Assembly: GCF_963675165.1 (NCBI RefSeq)
Contig: NC_087380.1
Span: 3,835,803 to 3,899,802 of the forward strand
Length of the DNA stretch: 64,000 bases
Direction: 5' to 3'
DNA from: Halichondria panicea
Taxonomy: Eukaryota; Porifera; Demospongiae; Suberitida; Halichondriidae
Part shown: in pieces, positions 33,688-42,843 of the stretch
Layout: every line of letters begins with the position of its first letter
How positions within the stretch are numbered: position 1 is the first letter of the stretch
Made by a program: the position numbers and the translations under genes
The notes under the pieces: generated by a model
What the model saw: only the letters and a program-made list of their open reading frames with translations
Databases searched by the model: none
Told to the model about the DNA's origin: nothing

Positions 33688-36177
33688 ATGGCAGCAACAG
33701 GAAAAGCACTGAGGAAACTCAAAAATCACCCTACTCACAAGACAAAGCCAGCACAAGAGCTAGAACAGCTTGCTATTGAGCTAATCACACCAGCGAAGAT
33801 TCGAGAGAGATTTGCCCACTTACTTCGAGCTGAAGGAATTTTAGTAGAACTTCTTGAAGACGACAACGACCTAAACACTCGAGAACTTAAAGCACAGCAC
33901 CAGAATATTAAGCACGAAACTTCAAAAGCATGCCACCTCTCAGTCAAGATATCACTGCAAAAGCTGCAGCTTACACTACCGTTTGTTCACACATTTGCAG
34001 AAAAACTCAAGTTTGAATACGGTGCTCTACACACTGCTGTAGTTGTTGGTGATGTTGTCATAGAGTGGGGTGTGGAGGAGCTCGTCGAGCCTCGTAGCGT
34101 TCCTAACTTTGTGTCAGATTTCCAAGCGAATGTAGGAGATCAAGGGGAGTGGCACGAAATGGAAGGGAGGTTTCAAGCGGAGATGAGCTTGGCGAACAGG
34201 CAAGAAAATACTGTGCAAAAGCTGGAAATTGTTTTCGAAGCTATTGAAGAGAAATCGAAGCTGATAGACAAGCTGGTTGATGTGATAGTGGAATACAATC
34301 GTAATAAAAACTACGGTGTGCTTAACTGCAACTGTCAAGATTTTGCACGAGAAGCACTTGCTGCTTTAGGCATAAAGAAACCAATTGAATTCACAGGCAA
34401 GCTCCAAGAGCGATTCGAGCAGTTAAAGAAAGGAAATAGAAAAGTGCCAACTGAGTTAAAGTCTCACCAAAACCTTGACGCATACGTGGAAGAACACAAG
34501 AACGAATTGGGCTTACAAGACCTCGAATATCTTCAGTGCCTGTATTTTGCAGAGCATTTGCCAAAAATCGAGAAATCTGGCAATTATGAAACCTGGGTGT
34601 GTGGAATGCCAACTTGCAAAAGTGGTGAGCTAGACAAGCTAATTCGTGAACACAGTCTTCCGTTCAATCAGTTCCTACCCGGAGCCGAGCAAAGTGCTGC
34701 AAATAGTCAAGCTACATCCCCCATACACCCACACAATCGAAGACACCCTACAGTCAATCAGTTCCTACCCGGAGCCGAGCAGAGTGCTACAAATAGCCAA
34801 GCCACATCCCCCATACACCCACACAATCAAAGACACCCTACAGGCAATCAGTTCTTACACAGAGCCGAGCAAAGTGCTGCAAATAGCCAAGCCACATCCT
34901 CCATACACCCACACAATCAAAGACACCCTACAGGCAATCAGTTCTTACACAGAGCCGAGCAAAGTGCTGCAAATAGTCAAGCCACATCCCCCATACACCC
35001 ACACAATCAAAGACACCCTACAGGCAATCAGTTCTTACACAGAGCCGAGCAGAGTGCTGCAAATAGTCAAGCCACATCACCCATACACCCACACAATCGA
35101 AGACTCCCTACAAGTAATCAGTTCTTACACAGAGCCGAGCAGAGTGCTGCAAATAGTCAAGCCACATCACCCATACACCCACACAATCGAAGACACCCTA
35201 CAGGGACAAGGAAAACAGTAACACCACGAACAAGTGAAGCGATTAGAGATTCAACTATAGCTGCATCAGCTGCATCAGCAGCAACAAATGAAGGCACTAG
35301 GAAACAATGTCCCACCCCTGACTGTGAATTCTATGGAGAAAAAGAAACATACTTTTACTGTTCGAAATGCTTTGAAGTCAAAAATACACCAAAGTGTGAT
35401 CACTGCGAGAATTTCGGGAATCCTGAATGCAATGGGCTGTGTAATGGTTGTTTTATGGGGAAAAAAGAGTTTGAATCATTACTTAAAACATCTATGGCTA
35501 TCCAACCACATGACAGTGCTATACCAAACCCACTGTCAACTGAAGCTCCTCCACCAGACACTAAGAAGTGCTCTGAATGCAATACTTACTTTGCTAACGA
35601 GGATTATCATGGTCTCTGCCATGGCTGCCTAATGTTCAAAACTGAAACTGAAACTGAAATAGATACGAGTACTCACACTGTTGTACCAAACCAGCCTATA
35701 CAAAGTTCTCCTGTGTATTCTAAACAGAATCAAGGTCACTGGTCAAGAACACCCTATGCACCTTTACATGAAAAATGCCAAAATCCGGGCTGTAAGAATA
35801 TTAAAACTGAAACTGGATATTGTGACATTTGCAACTATTCCAGTCCACTACCACCCACAAAAAGTACTAGTACCAGCTACAGTACTGAAACAGAAACCAT
35901 ACTACAAAGCAGGTGCTTTTTATGCACTGGGGAAAAGGTAACGGACAGGAATGAAGTGTGCACCTATCACATCTATCACACACAGAAGTTGTTAGAGCAA
36001 ATGAGCATTCATGATCCACCATTCCAAGCCAATACAACAACTGTAGCACCACAAGCACACGCATACTCATCAGAAGTAGGAAGGGAAAATTCACAAACAC
36101 AGCAAAGCCACCAATCAAAATGTGATAGAGGATACACAAACTATAGAGGTATACCACAGCCTCCCTCAAACCACTAG
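33688..36177 (+). CDS. H/NCQ thiol-enzyme-like domain fused to 30-aa repeats and five A20-type zinc fingers, 829 aa
   Basis: Single exon, ATG at 33688. Core at residues 1-320 has His115 (YGALHTAVVVGDVVIEWG) and Cys216 (CNCQDFAREALAALGI). Residues 327-506 are six 30-residue repeats (NQFLHRAEQSAANSQATSPI...). Five zinc clusters start at about residues 541 (CPTPDC-x11-CSKC), 570 (CDHC-x11-CNGC), 628 (CSEC-x12-CHGC), 697 (CQNPGC-x9-CDIC) and 743 (CFLC-x11-CTYH). Fingers 1, 2 and 5 have exact 11-residue A20 spacing; the last ligand of finger 5 is His. A20 fingers are known from TNFAIP3, ZNF216 and Rabex-5 as ubiquitin readers, so a ubiquitin-linked role is inferred. Near-identical to 19807-21897 apart from repeat number. 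Confidence 0.85.
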   Translation: MAATGKALRKLKNHPTHKTKPAQELEQLAIELITPAKIRERFAHLLRAEGILVELLEDDNDLNTRELKAQHQNIKHETSKACHLSVKISLQKLQLTLPFVHTFAEKLKFEYGALHTAVVVGDVVIEWGVEELVEPRSVPNFVSDFQANVGDQGEWHEMEGRFQAEMSLANRQENTVQKLEIVFEAIEEKSKLIDKLVDVIVEYNRNKNYGVLNCNCQDFAREALAALGIKKPIEFTGKLQERFEQLKKGNRKVPTELKSHQNLDAYVEEHKNELGLQDLEYLQCLYFAEHLPKIEKSGNYETWVCGMPTCKSGELDKLIREHSLPFNQFLPGAEQSAANSQATSPIHPHNRRHPTVNQFLPGAEQSATNSQATSPIHPHNQRHPTGNQFLHRAEQSAANSQATSSIHPHNQRHPTGNQFLHRAEQSAANSQATSPIHPHNQRHPTGNQFLHRAEQSAANSQATSPIHPHNRRLPTSNQFLHRAEQSAANSQATSPIHPHNRRHPTGTRKTVTPRTSEAIRDSTIAASAASAATNEGTRKQCPTPDCEFYGEKETYFYCSKCFEVKNTPKCDHCENFGNPECNGLCNGCFMGKKEFESLLKTSMAIQPHDSAIPNPLSTEAPPPDTKKCSECNTYFANEDYHGLCHGCLMFKTETETEIDTSTHTVVPNQPIQSSPVYSKQNQGHWSRTPYAPLHEKCQNPGCKNIKTETGYCDICNYSSPLPPTKSTSTSYSTETETILQSRCFLCTGEKVTDRNEVCTYHIYHTQKLLEQMSIHDPPFQANTTTVAPQAHAYSSEVGRENSQTQQSHQSKCDRGYTNYRGIPQPPSNH
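34666..35205 (+). repeat. In-frame 90-bp minisatellite, 6 copies
   Basis: Six consecutive 90-bp units inside the 33688 gene, each encoding 30 residues. Units 3-6 start NQFLHRAEQ and units 1-2 start NQFLPGAEQ. Because 90 is divisible by three, another plus frame also stays open across the array; that second frame is a shadow. Confidence 0.95.
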
Positions 36178-36478
36178 TGTAGTTATGGAACATTTGCACA
36201 ACACTGGTCAAAACAAACTACAAACTTAACATTATGTTCGCATACCATACACACGGTCCATACATACGACACAATTACAACACAAGAAGCTACAATACAT
36301 TGTGAAGTGATCAGTAGAGACACCTGTCACCCAGGGTGTTTGTTTAAAGGCTACCAAGAAAACATTTTCAATCACTCAGGAGTGAAAGCACCTGACTACT
36401 TAACATTATTTTGTGTGAATCACTTTTACCAAGAGTTTTGTGTGTAAATTTTAAATGGGCTGAAGAATACTCATTATT

Positions 36479-36800
36479 ATGGCTCGGTGCGCATGCGCAA
36501 GCGAGGTAATACGGTAGTGTGCCTGTGTGTCACTGCTACAGCATCAATGAATTAAGTGCAAATTAGAGGCTTCTAGCCATGTTTTCTAATTTGTGGATTT
36601 GCAAAATAATGCTTCATTCTCTGCATCGATCATTTTCATGGTCGATTATTACCCACCCACTCTCAAGTTTCCCCGTGATTCTGGACACGCAGTAAATTAA
36701 TTAATGCAAAATGTTCATCATGATAATAATTAGTAGCTTTATGTTATGTAGCTTTTGCACCTCCACTGAGGCGGTGCTTTCATTATGAAAGTAATTGTCA
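36479..36800. repeat. Interspersed repeat (copy of 22141-22500)
   Basis: Starts ggctcggtgcgcatgcgcaa and repeats the blocks seen 3' of the first A20-finger gene. It is part of the duplicated unit. Confidence 0.6.
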
Positions 36801-37013
36801 CACATTGACATTGGAGTACTAATAGTATACATTAGTGTAAACAGACAAAGGGTATTCCCACAAGGACACAAAACTAGCCTAAGACAAAGGTATTATTATG
36901 TGTATTCAGTGTCACAAAAATTAGGTATTAAGCATGACATGTAAAAAGCAAACAAAAATAATAGTCTAAAGTATTATAATTAAGTGTTCTCTTTACATAT
37001 CAACAGCTGTAAT

Positions 37014-38087
37014 TTAAACACCAGGATGAGCGACCATATTCAAACGACAGCCGGTAACATGGCAACCTGTATTATCACCATGGAACTGCGAGTAGACCAA
37101 CTGTAGATACTCCAAGCTTTCGGGGTCCAGCTTGTCCAACCATTCCTGACTCTTTTCCCCAATGAAAATATCGAGATCTTCATGTTTAGAAAAAATGTCT
37201 GGAATCTCACCCGATTTTCTGACTCTAAGTTGCTGCATGCGTTTACTTTCTTCGACCTTAATGGACACTTCATCGAAAATGTTTAAAGCCTTGAGTGCAT
37301 CAATAACAAAGGTCTGGCAGTTGCGGACGAGAACATCATAGTAATATGTCCTGTTGTATTGTGAAATCACTTCGGCTAGTCTTTGAAACACTTTACGCTT
37401 CTCGCCGGTTCGATAGAACAAGTGCTCCATCTCATCTTCAATTGGTAGCAACCGTGGCTCCAATTCAAGTGCAGCAACAGCTTCAGCATTGTGAGGACTA
37501 AGAACAGTGATGTCATGTTCATCAGAGTTAAGAGATGATTCATTTTGTTCGGACTCCCTATACGGAACCACCAAGTGCTCTATGCCCCATTCCAGCACGA
37601 CGTCACCAACAGTCAGGGAAACATGCTTTGCACCGTAGGTAAAAAACTCCTTATGTTTGAAAATGTCGGTAACAGTTTCAAGCAGACGTTGAGTTGTTTG
37701 ATTTGACTTTAGATCACGAATGGTTATCTTCAGAGGGATGAGAGCAACGTCAATAGATCTGCGCTTTTGCCGAGATTTCGCTTTTACTACTTCGGTAGGA
37801 TTCACAAACTCACCATCCGGGTTTTCATCCAGCTCTGCCAACTCTTCGAGAAGTGTTTCTTCCACAAGATGGCTGAAACTTGTATTGACTATTTTATCAA
37901 CATTCGTTAAACTCTTGACTTTGTCCTTCAACTCTGGTCCCCCTAGGTGTCGGTACCGTTCAAGATTTCTCAATTTTTGCTCAACATCAAGTTCTAGTTT
38001 TACAGAAGCTTTCTTAGCACTAGATTGGGATAAACCACTTAGTTTGCTAACTGCACTGGAAGACTTGACAAAGCTAAAAGAACTCAT
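37014..38087 (-). CDS. H/NCQ family member, 357 aa
   Basis: ATG at 38087 (MSSFSFVKSSSAVSK). Near copy of 22670-23746. His155 in YGAKHVSLTVGDVVLEWG, Cys257 in RNCQTFVIDALKAL; the usual LGI becomes LNI. HEDLDIFI, LQLVYSQFH and CHVTGC are kept. It converges with the A20-finger gene upstream, repeating the arrangement of unit 1. Confidence 0.8.
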   Translation of the reverse strand: MSSFSFVKSSSAVSKLSGLSQSSAKKASVKLELDVEQKLRNLERYRHLGGPELKDKVKSLTNVDKIVNTSFSHLVEETLLEELAELDENPDGEFVNPTEVVKAKSRQKRRSIDVALIPLKITIRDLKSNQTTQRLLETVTDIFKHKEFFTYGAKHVSLTVGDVVLEWGIEHLVVPYRESEQNESSLNSDEHDITVLSPHNAEAVAALELEPRLLPIEDEMEHLFYRTGEKRKVFQRLAEVISQYNRTYYYDVLVRNCQTFVIDALKALNIFDEVSIKVEESKRMQQLRVRKSGEIPDIFSKHEDLDIFIGEKSQEWLDKLDPESLEYLQLVYSQFHGDNTGCHVTGCRLNMVAHPGV

Positions 38088-38399
38088 GTCTATAGAGAGC
38101 TATACCTTGCAAACACACGCTCGTTAAAAGGTTACTTCTACTAAATGCTGACACATGACCATGAATACTCAATCCTACCAACCACACGTGACTGAACTGT
38201 CACATACCAACGAATGTAATTATACGAGGATGCACAAACAAAGGACAAAATAAGTGATAAGTTTTAAAAATCACAAAGAATAAAAATGATGGTCTTATGA
38301 CAAACTCAATCGTTTCTGAGACAGCTAGTTCAGACAGTACAACCAAGCGACAGTTTGATACAGGGTGTACAGTATTTTCACCATGATGTGATCAATGCG

Positions 38400-39110
38400 G
38401 ATACTATTTAAGGATATCTGAATGCAAATGTGATGGCTGTTTTATGGGGGGGGAGCCTAAATCGCAGCAAGCAGTAACTCTTACAAATTTACTGCACAAG
38501 TAATTGTCGCACGTGATCATCAATTAGTGACCTTTTGACCCTGTGCAATTCCTACTTTGCTAACAAGGATTATCATCAAAACTGAAATTGAAACTGAAAC
38601 CAAAATAGCTACTAGTACCCACACTGTTGTACCAAACCAGCCTACACGTAGTTCCTCCATGTATTCAAAACAGAATTAAGGTCACCCGTTAAGAACACCC
38701 TATACACCTTTACATGAAAAAATTAATGCCAAAATCTGGGCTGTACGAATCTTAAAACTGAATATTGTGACATTTGCAACTATTTCAGTCCACCACACCT
38801 GACACAAAGTACTAGTACCAGCTACAGTATTGAAACAGAAACCATACTACAAAGCAGGTGCTTTTTATGCACTGGGTAACGGACAGGAATGAAATGTGTA
38901 CATATCACACGCATAAATTGCTAACACAGATAGAGCAAATGAGCATTCATGACCAATCATCCCAAGCACACTCAAGCTACACACACTCATCAAAAGTAGG
39001 GAGAGGAAATTCACAAACAAAGCCAAAGCCACCATGGAGACACCTGGGTACCACAATCAGAATCTGATAGAGGATACACAAACTATAGAGGTGTACCACA
39101 GCCTCCCTCA
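38400..39110 (+). pseudogene. Decayed 3' remnant of an A20-finger gene (copy of 24060-24800)
   Basis: Same decayed sequence as at 24060-24800, including VTDRNEMCTYHTHKLLTQIE and the ttctactttgctaac-type finger 3 remnant. Frame breaks are scattered throughout. Confidence 0.72.
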
Positions 39111-39649
39111 AACCACTTAGTGTAGTTAGGGAACATCTGCACAACACTGGCCAAAACAAATGAAACACTAAGTTCACATACTATACACTAGATCTAATAC
39201 TTACGACACATACAGTAGCCCAGTAACACAGTAAGTAAAATGAAGTTATCAGTATAGTAGACACCTCTGTGTGTCACTCCAGGGTGTTCGCTAAAAACAA
39301 ACAATAATATTATACTTATTATTCACACATTACAAGAAAAAATACCTTACATGTAGGAATAACTGACTATGCATATAATTATACCATTGCTGACTAATCG
39401 TTATGAATATTTGTTATGAAAGTAGTTATCACAATGACATTGGAGTAATACTAATAATTATAGCACCTGGGGGACAAACTAGGGACGGAACACAGGTATT
39501 TAGTCAAATATCACCACAAAGTTCAGGCATTGAGACCAGAAATCATAATTATAGCCAGTCAACAACAACAAGATGTTAATAAACCCACTCAGTGTCCCTC
39601 TAAAAAATTAAAAAGTACATATACTGTACAATTATGATATTTTGTTCCC

Positions 39650-39972
39650 AACATAAATTATGTATTCACCTGAATTGTCACCACCATGGAACTGGGAATA
39701 GACCAGTTTTAGATACTCCAAGCTTTCAGGATCCAGCTTGTCCAACCATTTTTGACTCCTTTCCCAAATGAAAATATCGAGATCTTCATGTGTAGCAAAA
39801 CTGTCAGGAATATCACCAGATTTTCTGAGTCCAAGATGTTGCATATATACGACGTTCAGTTTCTTCGACCTTAACAGGCACCTTATCGGAAATGCCTACA
39901 GCCTTGAGTGCATCGATCACAAAGGTCTGGCAATTGCGGGAGCGAATATCATAGTGATACGTCCGGTTCCGT
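39650..39972 (-). pseudogene. Truncated H/NCQ copy (3' part only)
   Basis: The minus strand reads TYHYDIRSRNCQTFVIDALK and AVGISDKVPVKVEETER, a short break, then LRKSGDIPDSFATHEDLDIF and LKLVYSQFHGG. It matches the C-terminal half of the 25262 gene. The N-terminal half is gone. At about 39963-39998 a short segment equivalent to the paralogs' gaactcccaatacggaac appears in the opposite orientation, and then sequence equivalent to about 27650 follows, so the truncation coincides with a deletion plus inversion. Confidence 0.82.
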
Positions 39973-40316
39973 ATTGGGAGTCTCAACAAAATGAAAACTC
40001 TTAATTTCGTTTGCAGCCTCCACACAACAAGTTAATCAGTTCAGATGTTTACCTTGCATGTTGGCAATATAGAGCTACGTAGCTAGCTAAACACGGCTAT
40101 ACTTACAAAGGTATTCCCAATAAGCTTATCGGGCACAAAGCAAATTGTGTGCACTCAGTCAAGTATCATCACACATTGATCGTAATATACACAGAACATT
40201 AATTTAAACATCATCATGCAAACATAATTATAGACAACAACAGATGTTAATAAATCCACTTGGTGTTCTTCTAAACTTAAAAAGTACATAGTAGATCTGT
40301 TCGTATTCAAAGAACA

Positions 40317-41375
40317 CTATAAAACCTCGGGAGTGATCATATACAAATGACAGTCAGTAAAATGACAACCACTATTATTATCACCATGGAACTGCGAGTA
40401 GACCAACTGTAGATACTCCAAGCTTTCAGGATCCAGCTCATCCAACCATGTTTGACTCTTTTCCCAGATGAAAATATCGAGCTCTTCATGTGTAGCAAAA
40501 CTGTCTGGAATCTCACCTGATTTTTTGAGTCCAAGATATTGCATACGTTCAGTTTCTTTGACCTTAATGGGTACCTTATCGGAAATGCCTACAGCCTTGA
40601 GTGCATCAATAACAAATGCCTGGCAGTTGCGTTTGAGAACGTCGTAGTGATACTTTGTGTTGTATTGTGAGATAACTTTGGCCAGTCTTTGAAACACTTC
40701 ACGCTTATCGCTGGTACGATAGAACAAGTGCTCCACCTCTTTTTCAATTGGCAGTAAATGTGAATCCACATCAAGTGTTGTTGCTTCAGCATTGTGAGGA
40801 CTAAGAGCAGTGATGTCACGTGCATCGGACTTGACTGATCTTTCTTTTTGTTGAGACGCCCAATATGGAACCACCAAGCTCTCTTTGCCCCATTCTAGCA
40901 CTATGTCACCAACAGTCAGAGAAACATGCTTCGCACCGTAGTCGAGCTTGAAAATGTCCGCAAAGGATTCAAGCACACGTTGAGCTTTTTGATTCGATTT
41001 TATATCACGAAATATTATCTTCAGAGGAATGCAAGAAGTGGTGATTAATCGTTTTTCTTGCAGTGTCTTTGCCTCTCTTAATTCAATAGAATTCACCAAT
41101 TCACCATCCTGATCATTTAGCGTTTCCACCTGCTGGATCAGCTCCTCTTCCACAAGATGGCTGAAATGTTCAAAGATTTTGTCCACATACGTTAATTTCT
41201 CAGCTTCCTCTCGTAATTCTTGTCCCCCTAGGTCTCGGTACAGTTTATGCTTTCTCAACTTTTTCTCAACTTGAGCTAAACACATCTCTGAAGCTTGCTT
41301 CTTAGCAGCACTAGCTTTGGAAGAGCCACTAACTGCACTGGCAGACTTGGCAAATGCTTTGCTAAAGGAGCTCAT
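40317..41375 (-). CDS. H/NCQ family member, ~352 aa
   Basis: Start chosen at 41375 (MSSFSKAFAKSASAVS) to match the paralogs; the frame is open upstream to an ATG at 41429. Core: EKKLRKHKLYRDLGGQEL, FSHLVEEEL, YGAKHVSLTVGDIVLEWG (His150), YNTKYHYDVLKRNCQAF (Cys251), DALKAVGI, HEELDIFI, LQLVYSQFH and CHFTDC. Both catalytic residues are kept. Its 5' half resembles 25262 and its 3' half resembles 28271, so it may itself be a recombinant. Confidence 0.8.
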   Translation of the reverse strand: MSSFSKAFAKSASAVSGSSKASAAKKQASEMCLAQVEKKLRKHKLYRDLGGQELREEAEKLTYVDKIFEHFSHLVEEELIQQVETLNDQDGELVNSIELREAKTLQEKRLITTSCIPLKIIFRDIKSNQKAQRVLESFADIFKLDYGAKHVSLTVGDIVLEWGKESLVVPYWASQQKERSVKSDARDITALSPHNAEATTLDVDSHLLPIEKEVEHLFYRTSDKREVFQRLAKVISQYNTKYHYDVLKRNCQAFVIDALKAVGISDKVPIKVKETERMQYLGLKKSGEIPDSFATHEELDIFIWEKSQTWLDELDPESLEYLQLVYSQFHGDNNSGCHFTDCHLYMITPEVL

Positions 41376-41621
41376 AATCATATGCAAATCTAGTATAGTA
41401 TAAGGAGCAACAGGCTCAGTTCTAGACAATAAATAATTACAAACTTACAAAAATTCTGATACATGCATGAGCATTAATATGAATACTTAGGGTATCCACC
41501 AACCACGGCCACATTGAATATAATTATAGGACACACACAAGCTATAAGGTCAAATAACTGATATATATATATAACACGTTTTTAGTATAAGCATACAAAA
41601 ATAACAAGCTATATACTGGTC

Positions 41622-42581
41622 TTATGATGATAACACTGATTGTTGCTGTAACAATTCGGACAGTACAAACAAGCGACAGTTTGGTACAGGGCATACAGTC
41701 TTTTCACCATGGAACTGCTTGTACACAAGTTGCAGATACTCTAAGCTGTCAGTTTGAAGGTGGGCAAGCCAGCTTTTGCTTTTACTATTTATGAAAACAT
41801 CCACGTCCTCGTGACGAGCGAAACTGTCGGGAATATTGTCAGATTTCTTCTCTTTCAACTGCAGCATACGGTCACTTATTGGAGGTGAAGAGCAAGTCTT
41901 TGCCGAAATCCCCAGAGCTTCCAACACATCACACACAAACTTCTGAGAGTTGCGTTTAGGTGAGCAGTAGTAATAACCTTTGTTGTATTTTGAGATCACT
42001 TTGGCTACCCCTCCGAATATTGGATTGTCTTCCGAGACACTGGTGCAGTAAAAGAAATACTCAATCGTTTCAACAACAGGAAGTAAGCCAAGAAGTGCTT
42101 CATACTCGTCTACTCGCAGTGGAATCACCAAGTCCTCTTCTCCCCACACAAGCACGACATCGTTAAGCTTCAGAACAACGTGCTTCTTGTTATAGTTTGT
42201 CCCCATGAACTCAGCCATAGAACGAGTGACAGCTACTTGAGTCCCAAGGCTAGCAATAGAATCACGGACCATGATTTGAATATGAATATTAGCAATCTGA
42301 AAGGCTGTGCCTGCTTGAGAGGCACCATCTCTGTAAATAATCGTACGATCGACCATATGGCTAAACTCATTTAGCAGTTCCTCAGTGGTGGAAATGTCTT
42401 CAACTTTATGCTGCAGCTCGCTTCCAGTCAAGGTTTTGTATCTCTCAAGTTTTCTCAGCTTCTTTTCGACTTGAGGTTTAGCAGGATCTTGAAAAGCCAA
42501 TCTCCCAACAGCAGCTGCTGATGAAGCACCACTATTGCTAATGGCACTAGTAGACTTTGCAAAAAACTTACTGACACTCAT
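41622..42581 (-). CDS. H/NCQ family member with Cys to Ser substitution, 319 aa
   Basis: ATG at 42581 (MSVSKFFAKSTSAIS). Core: EKKLRKLERYKTLTGSEL, FSHMVDRTI, YNKKHVVLKLNDVVLVWG with His134, and SPKRNSQKFVCDVLEALGI, where the nucleophile is Ser212 (TCT) instead of Cys. HEDVDVFI, LQLVYKQFH and CPVPNC are kept. About 40 residues shorter than its neighbours in the middle. Predicted inactive as a thiol enzyme, or possibly a serine nucleophile variant. The broken copy at 29576-30645 shares the Ser. Confidence 0.78.
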   Translation of the reverse strand: MSVSKFFAKSTSAISNSGASSAAAVGRLAFQDPAKPQVEKKLRKLERYKTLTGSELQHKVEDISTTEELLNEFSHMVDRTIIYRDGASQAGTAFQIANIHIQIMVRDSIASLGTQVAVTRSMAEFMGTNYNKKHVVLKLNDVVLVWGEEDLVIPLRVDEYEALLGLLPVVETIEYFFYCTSVSEDNPIFGGVAKVISKYNKGYYYCSPKRNSQKFVCDVLEALGISAKTCSSPPISDRMLQLKEKKSDNIPDSFARHEDVDVFINSKSKSWLAHLQTDSLEYLQLVYKQFHGEKTVCPVPNCRLFVLSELLQQQSVLSS

Positions 42582-42843
42582 TGCCTCTATGTGCCTTTTT
42601 TCAATGAGCAGCTACAAGGTAAACCAGTACAAGACACTGTAGTGTATAATTAAGCAGTTGATGATATTCATTGAGACAGGGAGTTTTCAAGCATATGACA
42701 TAATTGTTACAAAAAAGGCAATGATTAATTATACATGTAGAAGCGACATAATTATTATAGGCACATACAAATTATGGCTACACACAGAATACAAAATAAA
42801 GATCTACAGCAAATTAATGTTATAAAAGTATGGACCTATAAGT

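Larger units (their letters stand above)
19576..42600. repeat. Segmental duplication: unit 1 (~19.6-30.6 kb) and unit 2 (~33.5-42.6 kb)
   Basis: Gene order is repeated: A20-finger gene plus (19807 / 33688), family gene minus (22670 / 37014), decayed A20 remnant (24060 / 38400), family gene minus (25262 / truncated 39650), family gene minus (28271 / 40317), Cys-to-Ser gene (broken 29576 / 41622). Spacers and interspersed repeats match too. Main differences are the minisatellite number, a roughly 2-kb deletion near 39.97 kb and single MITE insertions. Confidence 0.85.

Noticed and set aside
34646-35221. 191-codon plus-strand frame overlapping the 30-residue repeats
   Set aside because: It is an alternative frame of the 90-bp array, open only because the unit length is divisible by three; the true frame continues into domains on both sides.
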